Part shown: positions 1 to 6,278 of the stretch, in pieces | Position numbering within the stretch: position 1 is the first letter of the stretch | Layout: every line of letters starts with the position of its first letter | NCBI GenBank assembly: GCA_016763095.1 | Contig: JAESUK010000220.1 | Span: forward strand, 1-7,883 | Length of the DNA stretch: 7,883 nucleotides | Origin: Alphaproteobacteria bacterium | Lineage (GTDB): Bacteria > Pseudomonadota > Alphaproteobacteria > Micavibrionales > Micavibrionaceae | Direction: 5' to 3' | Notes under the pieces: model-generated | Database searches by the model: none | Seen by the model: the letters and a program-made list of their open reading frames with translations, nothing else | Told to the model about the DNA's origin: nothing | Translations under genes and position numbers: made by a program

Positions 1-464
1 ATAAGGTTGGGCTTTCTGCGATTAAGTTTGCTGACCTTCAAAATAACCGTATTGCGGATTATGTGTTTGACCTTGATCGCCTTACATCATTTGAAGGAAA
101 GACAGGACCATATATTTTGTATCAAGCGGTTCGTATCAAGTCCCTTCTACGTAAGGCGGCTGCACAAGGTGACACGGCAGGTGATAGCATAATCATCAGT
201 GAACACAACAAGTCTCTTGCTTTGTTAATGAGTGAATTTCCAGACGTCTTGGACGGAACATGCCGTAATTATTCCCCTCATATTTTAGCAGATTATATTT
301 ACAGGATCGCGCAAGGGTTCGGAAGTTTTTACAGTAACTGTCATATCTTGTCAGAAGAGAACGCAGACGTAAAAGCCAGCCATTTGGCGCTATGTAAGCT
401 TGTGAACGAACAGTTGGAAGTATGTATGGGATTACTCGGGATCGAAACACCTGAACGGATGTAA
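1..464 (+). CDS. argS: Arginyl-tRNA synthetase, C-terminal part (5' end outside window)
   Basis: This is the last 153 codons of arginyl-tRNA synthetase, the class I enzyme that charges tRNA-Arg with arginine in the cytoplasm. The frame is open from base 3, so the Met codon at 63 is internal and not the start. What is visible is the hinge into the all-helical DALR anticodon-binding domain: the hallmark EGKTGPYILYQAVRI lies near codons 31-45, and the protein ends in LLGIETPERM, a typical ArgRS C-terminus. The catalytic HIGH and KMSKS regions would lie upstream. The stop is TAA at 462-464. Only one base separates it from the stop of the oppositely oriented pilin-like gene, so the two transcripts must overlap; no hairpin with a T-run follows. 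Identification is by recognition of family motifs; I am confident. Confidence 0.92.
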   Translation, partial: KVGLSAIKFADLQNNRIADYVFDLDRLTSFEGKTGPYILYQAVRIKSLLRKAAAQGDTAGDSIIISEHNKSLALLMSEFPDVLDGTCRNYSPHILADYIYRIAQGFGSFYSNCHILSEENADVKASHLALCKLVNEQLEVCMGLLGIETPERM

Positions 465-465
465 A

Positions 466-1152
466 TTATCTTTCGTGAAGAAGATGTACATATATGTTGT
501 AACCGTAGGTAGAGTCATAACAAAAGGATCGTTTATTGACCAAATTTGCCTCATCAAATGCGCCCCCTACACCACTACATTGAAAGGCTGTTCTTAACGC
601 CCAATCCCCCCCACCAAAATGACCGTCAGCTGGTATGTTTGTAAAATTATGCCCTAATGATTGATTAATTTCTTTACACACAGTGTCATTAACATAGCGC
701 ATGATAAGAAACTGATCCTGACATGTATTATTCCCAAGAGAGTCCGTATTAATCTTTGTAAGCCACCAACCTGCCCACCAACCTGTTGTTGTTTGAACTC
801 CATCTGGCACTTCCATAGTTTCTACATTTGCACCATCCTCATGAAACAAATGACATGAATTATCTGCAGGAGAAAGTGGATTTGTATAACCACCTTTTGA
901 CCAATCTCCCACTGAAGAAATTTCAGACTCGCTACAACCATTTTGAATAAGTTTTGACCAGCCTCTTTCAACGTCATGAGAAAATTTTAAGATTTCACTT
1001 GTAGCAAGCTTTGCTTGTCCATCTGACATTATGCCAGATGCCCCTGTGTTTGATGATTTTGTAAAAGTGAAATAAAGCGCCGCAAACAAAGCAATCGTAA
1101 TCAAGATGATGATCAACACATTTCCTTGTTCCTGCTGCTTATATTCATTCAT
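466..1152 (-). CDS. Type IV pilin-like, cysteine-rich secreted or membrane-anchored protein
   Basis: A 228-residue protein of unknown function. The N-terminus is short and polar (MNEYKQQEQ), then Gly10, then an uninterrupted hydrophobic helix at about residues 11-29 (NVLIIILITIALFAALYF). This matches the layout of type IV prepilins, which are cut after a Gly by prepilin peptidase. However, the Glu at position 5 of a classical mature pilin is Ile here. The remaining 200 residues are soluble-looking, rich in Gly, Trp and Asn, with six cysteines (73, 100, 144, 159, 192, 211), enough for three disulfides in the periplasm. The start overlaps the end of dotL by 8 bases, and an AGGAAGA ribosome site at 1161-1167 lies 8 bases upstream, so it is translated from the same mRNA as the Dot genes. 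It could be a pseudopilin-like part of, or a substrate for, the secretion machine. Function is inferred from context only. Confidence 0.75.
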   Translation of the reverse strand: MNEYKQQEQGNVLIIILITIALFAALYFTFTKSSNTGASGIMSDGQAKLATSEILKFSHDVERGWSKLIQNGCSESEISSVGDWSKGGYTNPLSPADNSCHLFHEDGANVETMEVPDGVQTTTGWWAGWWLTKINTDSLGNNTCQDQFLIMRYVNDTVCKEINQSLGHNFTNIPADGHFGGGDWALRTAFQCSGVGGAFDEANLVNKRSFCYDSTYGYNIYVHLLHER

Positions 1153-3541
1153 CCTTTTTATCTTCCTTTTTACCCGAGAACAGTGATTTTGCTGCGTCTT
1201 GACCTGCTTGCTGTAGAACGTCCACAGCCTTTGGATCAGCTGGTTTTGCCTTCGTCTTCGTTGCTTGTGGCGCTACTGCTGCTGCCGTCTCTGGTTGAGC
1301 TTCTGGTATAGCAGAAGGCACGATAGGCGGAGTAACAGGAGGTGCAACAGGTGTGTCTTCAGTCTTTTTCTTCTTCGAAAAAACGCCCATTGGATTTGCC
1401 GCGGGATTGGTTGGAGCAGCTGTGGTTGTCGCAGGTGTTTCCGCTACTGGTGTCGTAGCAACAGGCGCTACTGGTGCCGTGTTTTCTGTTACTGGCGTAG
1501 GTGTCACAGGTGTGGCGGATGTGGTTGTTTGCGCAATTTTCACTGGAGCTGCAGACATATCAATCGGATTGTCGTACGCGTATGTTTCCACAATACTGCA
1601 GATAGCGCGGTCTTCATAATTGTCAGTGGTTTTTTTATGCTTTTTATAGCCTTTAGCAAGCGATGCGATTACATCAGGAACATCCGCAGCAACAGCTGAT
1701 TTAGTCGCCGTCCAATTTTTCTTGACCATTTTATCGCGAAGGCTTGCGATTGCTTTTGCGTGCTTTAATGTCTCTTTACCATGCGGAGGAAGAGGCATAA
1801 ACCGTGTGACACGCATTGCTTTCGCATGACCTGGGTTTGAGTAGTACATATTTACATCAGCAACCACGTCACCAAAACAGATCACAGCTTCCCCCTCTTT
1901 AAAGCCCTTTAGTCCATCATAGGAGGCGTTCAAACGTAGTTGTACACTCGCTTGGTGTGTATCATAGTATGTTTTTGTGTAACCAGTACCATCCGCTTGA
2001 AGACCTGATACCTCTGTCACAAATGACTCACCTACTGTTTTTTCAAAAAATTCTTTGGTTTGTGTTGGGTCTTCCAATTTACCAAAAATCTTAATGTTAC
2101 AGTTAGCAACAATCGAACGTGCTTCTTCTTTCACACGTTTTTCAAGGGCTGGTAAATCTTGTGCAGAGAAGACAAGGCTAAACCCAAGAGAACGCGCTTG
2201 CGCGGCCATAACAGCCATACCAGCGGCGGTATAATACCCAACTTCATCAAAAACCACGACAAAGGGTGTCGCGGAATTGGTTGGTTTATTTTCGATCACT
2301 GTTTCAGATGACCCCTCAACACTTGATCCCAAGGACGAGCCCATCATCCCTTTAATTGTTGCAGATACAATTTTACCCAAGTTAGCGATCTCATCACTTG
2401 ATTTTTCAAGAGCTGGAATCAACACAACCATAATACGGCGATTCAAAACAACATCGACCATATTCACGTCTGCGTATTCCGCGTCAAAAATGTACCCGTA
2501 TTCATCTCCCAAAGACTGCAACGAACGTGTGAACTGCATCGACAAGTATCCATGTTGTTGATGCGCCGTTGTTTGATCAATCGGAGGTTGCCCAGGACCT
2601 GCTGGTTTTTCTTTTCCCTCATCATCCCATGCGGCATCATTATAACCAGGCAAAGTTTCCAAATACCCTTTTACCCCAGCGGCTAGATGTTCTGGAAGAT
2701 CCTCTTCACGAGAGAGCTTAATAATATTGTTTAATTGCAAAAACTGGCGAATGGTTGTTACGTTTAGGGGCGTATCTTGTGTATCTCGCTTCCATGTCAA
2801 AGCAGGCATAATCGTTCCCACCAAAGCAACTGCACGCTCTTTCCACATCGCGTTGTCACCCTCGGCATCGGGCATCAAAGACACCAGCATGTTGGTCAAA
2901 TAAGACGCAGACCCAGAAGAAAATGGGTTCATTGAATTTGACGGTGCCTTCACATCAGAGTTACCTGTCATATAGTTCAGCACCATCAAATCATCATCTC
3001 GTCCAAAACGACGGACCAAAGAAGACAAGCCTGACCATAAGTCCGTATCGGCTTTACCATCAATATATACAAAACCAGAAGCCCAACTCAGAGCATTACT
3101 CACGATGGACTTTAACCCCTCAGTTTTACCAGACCCTGTTGTCCCCAAATACAAAATGTGAGTACTTGCATCAGTTTTGTTAAACCAACATTCTTCTTTT
3201 GTGTTTTGATGATTTCCAAGATACATAATGCCTTGGGGCTTCATATTGCACCCAGGGCCCGTATTATTTCCATCTTTATGTTTAGAGCCATAAGGCGTTT
3301 TAAAAATAAGTGTACGATCTCTGGTTGTCAGGAACCAAAAGTACAATAAAGCAAAAACAAGCAGTAAATCAGAAAAGACCAATAAAATTGGCACCATATG
3401 GATAGATGTTGCCATCACAAAAAAAATGGATGTCGCCATCGTAGGTTGAGATAAATAAACCGCAGAGCGAAGCCAGAAGGACCGATTATCCCTTAGGATG
3501 TCGGTGTGTTTGGTACTATATTTTCGTTGATCGAGTGACAT
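1145..3541 (-). CDS. dotL: DotL/IcmO-like type IVB coupling ATPase
   Basis: 798 residues, close to the roughly 780 of Legionella DotL. It is the inner-membrane VirD4/TraD-type ATPase that receives substrates and feeds them to a Dot/Icm (type IVB) secretion channel. A hydrophobic stretch at residues 33-72 gives two membrane helices. The cytoplasmic ATPase follows: Walker A GTTGSGKT at 133-140, the DotL-like stretch MTGNSDVKAPSNSMNPFSSG at about 191-210, Walker B VVVFDE ending at D432-E433, and FSAQD at 458-462. From about 663 to 770 the protein is Pro/Ala/Thr-rich low complexity with a KKKK patch, ending in a charged Lys/Asp/Glu tail. In Legionella this end binds DotN, IcmS, IcmW and LvgA, and I see no equivalent here. 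The gene starts 14 bases after the small membrane-protein gene with no strong ribosome site, so translational coupling is likely. A TrbC-type coupling protein of IncI-like conjugation is the main alternative. Confidence 0.9.
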   Translation of the reverse strand: MSLDQRKYSTKHTDILRDNRSFWLRSAVYLSQPTMATSIFFVMATSIHMVPILLVFSDLLLVFALLYFWFLTTRDRTLIFKTPYGSKHKDGNNTGPGCNMKPQGIMYLGNHQNTKEECWFNKTDASTHILYLGTTGSGKTEGLKSIVSNALSWASGFVYIDGKADTDLWSGLSSLVRRFGRDDDLMVLNYMTGNSDVKAPSNSMNPFSSGSASYLTNMLVSLMPDAEGDNAMWKERAVALVGTIMPALTWKRDTQDTPLNVTTIRQFLQLNNIIKLSREEDLPEHLAAGVKGYLETLPGYNDAAWDDEGKEKPAGPGQPPIDQTTAHQQHGYLSMQFTRSLQSLGDEYGYIFDAEYADVNMVDVVLNRRIMVVLIPALEKSSDEIANLGKIVSATIKGMMGSSLGSSVEGSSETVIENKPTNSATPFVVVFDEVGYYTAAGMAVMAAQARSLGFSLVFSAQDLPALEKRVKEEARSIVANCNIKIFGKLEDPTQTKEFFEKTVGESFVTEVSGLQADGTGYTKTYYDTHQASVQLRLNASYDGLKGFKEGEAVICFGDVVADVNMYYSNPGHAKAMRVTRFMPLPPHGKETLKHAKAIASLRDKMVKKNWTATKSAVAADVPDVIASLAKGYKKHKKTTDNYEDRAICSIVETYAYDNPIDMSAAPVKIAQTTTSATPVTPTPVTENTAPVAPVATTPVAETPATTTAAPTNPAANPMGVFSKKKKTEDTPVAPPVTPPIVPSAIPEAQPETAAAVAPQATKTKAKPADPKAVDVLQQAGQDAAKSLFSGKKEDKKDE
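1232..1555 (-). other. Low-complexity Pro/Ala/Thr-rich segment in the DotL tail
   Basis: This stretch encodes DotL residues about 663-770, composed largely of Thr, Pro, Ala and Val in short imperfect units such as ATPVTPTPVTE and APVAPVATTPVAETP. It looks disordered. The antisense strand reads as a Cys/Arg-rich open frame purely because of this composition. Slippage-prone repeats like this usually differ in length between relatives. Confidence 0.8.
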
Positions 3542-3555
3542 TTCTGTTTACTACT

Positions 3556-4155
3556 TTACTTCCCTTTAAAGAAATCATCTGCTGAAATGACTTCGCCAGT
3601 TTTTTCACGTACGTCAGGGGCGGGCGTACTCATCCCCCCCATAATAGAAGGCGCACTTCTTTGCGCGATGGTCGGACCAGCTATAAATTTATAGACCAAC
3701 AAGCCCATACCAATGATAATAACGACACTCAACAACATGAATGCATACTTTAACAATCTTACAAACCAACCAAATGTCGTTGTGCGTTGTTTTGCCTGTG
3801 CTTGAGTCGGATTTTGAGGAGATGGAGCGGGAAGATAGAGCTTTCTATCATTTCCTTTAATTTCCACAGTGGCGTTACGCATCGCTTTTGTGACGACCAT
3901 CAACGCACGCGTTGCCTTAATTTTAAGCTCATATGACGCAATTATATGTGCATCCACCTTTGGTGTTTTCAAGATAATGTCGAAGCCGCCCTCATCGTTC
4001 TTGCGTACTTCTATGGCTGACGATTTTGCTTTTCCTAAGTCCATACGCCATACGACGGGTGCAATGGCATCAGGGAGCGACAGGATCAATGTTCCACCCA
4101 CAACTTTTGCTGACGATTTATATCCACCTGTTAAATTTTGTATCATACTGGTCAT
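3556..4155 (-). CDS. Unknown single-pass membrane protein between DotM and DotL
   Basis: I do not recognise this protein. The longest frame has 199 residues, but the better start is Met4 (codon 4144-4146). An AAGGA at 4156-4160 touches the first ATG, whereas it lies 9 bases before the second, giving 196 residues. The layout is a soluble, probably alpha/beta N-terminal domain (about 12-108, with strand-like segments such as GGTLILSLPD and GFDIILKTPK); a Gln/Pro linker (about 109-125); one membrane helix at about 137-158 preceded by Arg and Lys; and a 40-residue tail ending SADDFFKGK. The positive-inside rule puts the large domain in the cytoplasm and the tail in the periplasm. It begins within a few bases of the dotM stop and ends 14 bases before dotL, so it is translated with both coupling genes. 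I infer an accessory subunit of the coupling complex; this is context only. Confidence 0.85.
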   Translation of the reverse strand: MTSMIQNLTGGYKSSAKVVGGTLILSLPDAIAPVVWRMDLGKAKSSAIEVRKNDEGGFDIILKTPKVDAHIIASYELKIKATRALMVVTKAMRNATVEIKGNDRKLYLPAPSPQNPTQAQAKQRTTTFGWFVRLLKYAFMLLSVVIIIGMGLLVYKFIAGPTIAQRSAPSIMGGMSTPAPDVREKTGEVISADDFFKGK

Positions 4156-4158
4156 TCC

Positions 4159-5361
4159 TTAGCTTCCCTTTACCTTCTTAACACCACGTTTGTTCTTTGA
4201 GTTACTGTAATCCAATGCAGGGATTGGACGCGCGCGCTCAGACGCCATATATTCGGAAATTTTCATAACAGCATCATCAACACGCGGTCTCAAAACGGGG
4301 CGCTGTGTTAATTTTTCAACTCTGTAATGAGACATCGCACCGAGAGCTTCCATATGATATGTCTGGCGTCCTAGGTTATTCAGAGGATACCAAAGGAATC
4401 TATCAAGCGCGCGTAACCACACAAACTGTGATGGCGACAACACTCCACCCTCATCACGTGCCGTCAACAAGGCGCGTAACATGGCTGTGTTTTCATACGC
4501 ATGCTGATTACATACAGACAAAACTTTTCCTGATAATTCACGGTTTTTAAGTACCGCACGAGATCGTTTCAAAAGCTGGGAAGATATTTTTAGCCCCCCC
4601 TTATGTGTCCATGACATGGCCATCTCACCAAGAATTGCGTCTGACTCATCACGCTTGCGTGCCGCTTTCAAACAAAACGAAGCGAGCAAAACCTGTTTAT
4701 ACTTTGGAAGATGTGACCACCCTCTCCACGGACGACCAAGTTGTTTTGCAAAGGCGCGTTTTGCCACACCCGCATCAACCGTTCCATCAGGCACAGGAAT
4801 ACCCTCATATGCCAACCATTCTTCTGGACCCAATGCTTCCGCAAATGTTGGAAGCTCAGCAGGAACAGGTGCTCCTGGTGGACGTGGTGGCTGATTAGAG
4901 GGGTTAAAATCGATAAAAGGGGTGATGTAAGGGAATGTATTCGCTTGTACTTTAATAAAAGAACCGAGCGTATGGGTCTTTCTATATTGTGTGTTTGGAC
5001 CTTTAAACATGCTCCATATTGCCATAATCACAAAGAGTGCCGTAATCACCCAGCGCATGGGATAAAGCCCCAACATGGCAATTTGTCCACTCACGTTTCC
5101 ACTCATTTGTTCTTTTGCCAGATTGGGAACCGCCTCAAACCATTGCTCAAAATTCATCTGAACAGCACCCCATGGCACAGTGTAGTCATCATCAATGAAC
5201 CAAGACACAACCCACATCTCACCATATCTGATCCAACGTACGAAACTTCTGATATCATATTGGAAGAAATACCAGACAATTCCCATTATAATGAGGGCTA
5301 TGATAAACATAATGGCCCAGCCTAATGCGTTCTCGCTCCCTGATACATTGCCATCTGCCAT
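4159..5361 (-). CDS. dotM: DotM/IcmP-like type IVB coupling complex protein
   Basis: 400 residues (Legionella DotM has about 380). DotM is an inner-membrane partner of the DotL ATPase; its cytoplasmic domain helps recruit effectors in Legionella. Visible here: a short polar start, membrane helix 1 at about 11-33, a Trp/Tyr-rich juxtamembrane region at 36-66 typical of the family, membrane helix 2 at about 98-119, and then a helical cytoplasmic domain. Family signatures include RKTHTLGSFIKVQ near 127-139, HAYENTAMLRALL at 287-299 and FVWLRALDRFLWYPLNN at 313-329. The C-terminus is strongly basic (KNKRGVKKVKGS). It is the first gene of the cluster, about 40 bases downstream of a predicted promoter. 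Only a weak ribosome site (GAGT, about 12 bases upstream) precedes the ATG. Identification is by recognised motifs plus adjacency to dotL. Confidence 0.88.
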   Translation of the reverse strand: MADGNVSGSENALGWAIMFIIALIIMGIVWYFFQYDIRSFVRWIRYGEMWVVSWFIDDDYTVPWGAVQMNFEQWFEAVPNLAKEQMSGNVSGQIAMLGLYPMRWVITALFVIMAIWSMFKGPNTQYRKTHTLGSFIKVQANTFPYITPFIDFNPSNQPPRPPGAPVPAELPTFAEALGPEEWLAYEGIPVPDGTVDAGVAKRAFAKQLGRPWRGWSHLPKYKQVLLASFCLKAARKRDESDAILGEMAMSWTHKGGLKISSQLLKRSRAVLKNRELSGKVLSVCNQHAYENTAMLRALLTARDEGGVLSPSQFVWLRALDRFLWYPLNNLGRQTYHMEALGAMSHYRVEKLTQRPVLRPRVDDAVMKISEYMASERARPIPALDYSNSKNKRGVKKVKGS

Positions 5362-5408
5362 TTTTTATTCGTACTCTATCGTTGATTCTTTTAAATATAC
5401 CGAACTAT

Positions 5409-5436
5409 CTTATAATAGAGATGGTTGGGTTGCCAA
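5409..5436 (-). promoter_or_regulatory. Predicted sigma70-type promoter for the dotM operon
   Basis: Read on the minus strand, TTGGCA (5431-5436) and TATAAG (5409-5414) are separated by 16 bases; each box differs from the sigma70 consensus by one base. Transcription would begin near 5402, leaving a leader of about 40 bases before the dotM ATG at 5361. No other promoter is evident inside the tightly packed cluster. Confidence 0.55.
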
Positions 5437-5452
5437 GGAATCTCTTGAGTAA

Positions 5453-5468
5453 AGTGATATATATCACA
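5453..5468. promoter_or_regulatory. CRP/FNR-family-like palindromic operator
   Basis: AGTGATATATATCACA contains a perfect 14-base inverted repeat (GTGATAT/ATATCAC) and fits the CRP pattern TGTGA-N6-TCACA with one outer base changed. It also resembles the GAT-N4-ATC core of FNR-type sites. Its centre lies about 58 bases upstream of the predicted dotM start point, near where class I activators bind. Against this, it is followed on the plus strand by T7, so a small hairpin terminator is an alternative, although no plus-strand gene ends here. Confidence 0.4.
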
Positions 5469-5543
5469 CTTTTTTTAAAAAACTTCAAAAGAGCCCTTTT
5501 CAAATGATTTTTGCTCTGCTACAAGGTCTGATCATTACAATGT

Positions 5544-5589
5544 GCCGTAATAGCTCAGTTCGTAGAGCCGTTGATTTGTAATTAAAAAG
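5544..5589 (+). pseudogene. Decayed 5' portion of a tRNA-Thr gene
   Basis: Bases 5544-5581 match the intact tRNA-Thr at 5690-5727 in 35 of 38 positions, covering the 5' acceptor strand, D arm, 5' anticodon stem and the anticodon loop with TGT. Similarity then fades: a weaker match reaches the GTC of the variable loop at about 5589. There is no T arm, no 3' acceptor strand and no CCA. One of the mismatches (C at 5561) also removes a conserved D-loop G. It cannot fold into a tRNA and is read as a remnant of a tandem duplication. Confidence 0.75.
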
Positions 5590-5689
5590 TCTGATTAAAA
5601 TGGTGCATTAAAGACAAGCATAAAGACAGGGGTTTACAATCTTACCCTGACCTGTAAAAAGGTCATAATAAGGTTAAGGAAATAGTTTC

Positions 5690-5765
<76 letters not shown>

Positions 5766-5779
5766 TTTCCCCTTATATT

Positions 5780-5810
5780 AAGGCCAGAACACTTTGACTA
5801 TGGTCTTTTT
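5780..5810 (+). terminator. Probable intrinsic terminator after tRNA-Thr
   Basis: AAGGCCA (5780-5786) pairs with TGGTCTT (5801-5807) with one G-U pair. The loop is 14 bases and a T5 tract ends at 5810. It lies between the two tRNA genes, which suggests that tRNA-Thr and tRNA-Gln may be separate units, although read-through is possible. The large loop makes this moderate evidence. Confidence 0.45.
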
Positions 5811-5816
5811 AATTGT

Positions 5817-5891
5817 TGGGGTGTAGCCAAGCGGTAAGGCACCGGGTTTTGATCTCGGTATGCGGAGGTTCGATCCCTCCCACCCCAACCA
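5817..5891 (+). tRNA. tRNA-Gln (anticodon TTG)
   Basis: A complete 75-base cloverleaf. The acceptor TGGGGTG (5817-5823) pairs with CACCCCA (5881-5887). The anticodon stem CCGGG/CTCGG encloses TTTTGAT with anticodon TTG at 5849-5851. The T arm is GGAGGTTCGATCCCTCC, the discriminator is A and CCA is encoded at 5889-5891. It reads CAA and CAG glutamine codons. A T6 run follows directly and may help end transcription. Confidence 0.96.
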
Positions 5892-5994
5892 TTTTTTCTC
5901 TTTCTGAATAATTATATATATAACGTAATCGTCATCCTTAATATGCTAATAATGTGGTATTAAAGAAGGAATACTTTTTAATTGGAGCAACACT

Positions 5995-6231
5995 ATGAAA
6001 TTTACTGTCCTTAACCTACCACGCGATTTTGAGGAGCAAGAGGTTGCTGATCTTTTTAAAGCTTATGGCAATATTTCAGCCTGTCATCTTGTTCTCAATA
6101 AAGATAATGGCACGTCCAAGGGCTTTGCCTTTGTTGAAATGGCGTTGGAGCATGAAGGCAAAACTGCCCTTAAAGAACTCCACGGTCGCAAAATTGGCAA
6201 AAACACAATCCGCGTAAAGCAGACGGACTAA
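5995..6231 (+). CDS. Small single-RRM RNA-binding protein
   Basis: 78 residues that form one RNA recognition motif and nothing else. The beta1 RNP2-like strand is FTVLNL (3-8), then a helix (DFEEQEVADLFKAYG), and the beta3 RNP1 strand is KGFAFVEM (42-49) with Phe44 and Phe46 placed to stack on RNA bases. Two aromatic positions common in other RRMs are replaced (Thr4 in RNP2, Met49 in RNP1), so binding may be weaker or differently specific. Such stand-alone RRM proteins occur in cyanobacteria and proteobacteria and bind single-stranded RNA in the cytoplasm; some are cold-regulated. A GGAG at 5984-5987, 7 bases before the ATG, supports the start. It stands alone after the tRNA genes and converges on the helicase gene. 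I am sure of the fold, not of the RNA target. Confidence 0.9.
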   Translation: MKFTVLNLPRDFEEQEVADLFKAYGNISACHLVLNKDNGTSKGFAFVEMALEHEGKTALKELHGRKIGKNTIRVKQTD

Positions 6232-6249
6232 ATAAGAAAATTCTATTCC

Positions 6250-6278
6250 GCGGGGCAGAGCCTACCCTAGCTTTTTTT
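6250..6278 (+). terminator. Probable terminator of the RRM gene, overlapping the helicase 3' end
   Basis: GCGGGG (6250-6255) can pair with CCTAGC (6266-6271) with one mismatch and one G-U pair, followed by T7 at 6272-6278. It lies 19 bases after the RRM stop. The descending arm and T-run overlap the last codons of the oppositely oriented helicase, whose Lys-rich end supplies the T-run on this strand. The stem is imperfect. Confidence 0.4.

Larger units (their letters stand above)
5362..5689. other. Gene-poor control region between dotM and the tRNA genes
   Basis: This interval of 328 bases holds the dotM promoter, the CRP-like palindrome and the tRNA-Thr remnant, with no supported protein gene. 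From 5590 to 5689 I see only small inverted repeats (CAGGG/CCCTG around 5627-5649 and GACCT/AGGTC at 5649-5664) and a weak possible -10 box (CATAAT, 5664-5669) that could serve the intact tRNA-Thr. None of these is strong. Confidence 0.6.

Noticed and set aside
63..464. Open frame starting at Met 63 as a complete small protein
   Set aside because: The frame is open to base 3, and the upstream codons continue the arginyl-tRNA synthetase sequence, so this is the gene's C-terminal part.
1265..1699. Plus-strand Cys/Arg-rich open frames opposite the dotL tail
   Set aside because: Antisense to the Pro/Ala/Thr-rich dotL tail; the odd composition is a by-product of GC-biased codons, with no family signal.
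4741..5325. Plus-strand 194-codon open frame opposite dotM
   Set aside because: Shadow of dotM, with no ribosome site or recognisable domain; the dotM frame has clear family motifs and membrane helices.
5453..5476. Palindrome plus T7 as a plus-strand terminator
   Set aside because: The stem is almost entirely A-T, and no plus-strand gene ends nearby; operator use is more plausible, though not excluded.
5544..5589. tRNA remnant as an integration (att) site of a mobile element
   Set aside because: Only the 5' half is duplicated, no integrase or mobile gene is visible, and the two copies are just 146 bases apart.
5898..5994. Promoter for the RRM gene in the AT-rich strip (for example TATATA runs, TAATAAT)
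   Set aside because: Many AT-rich -10-like words occur but none has a convincing -35 partner at normal spacing, so no single site can be supported.
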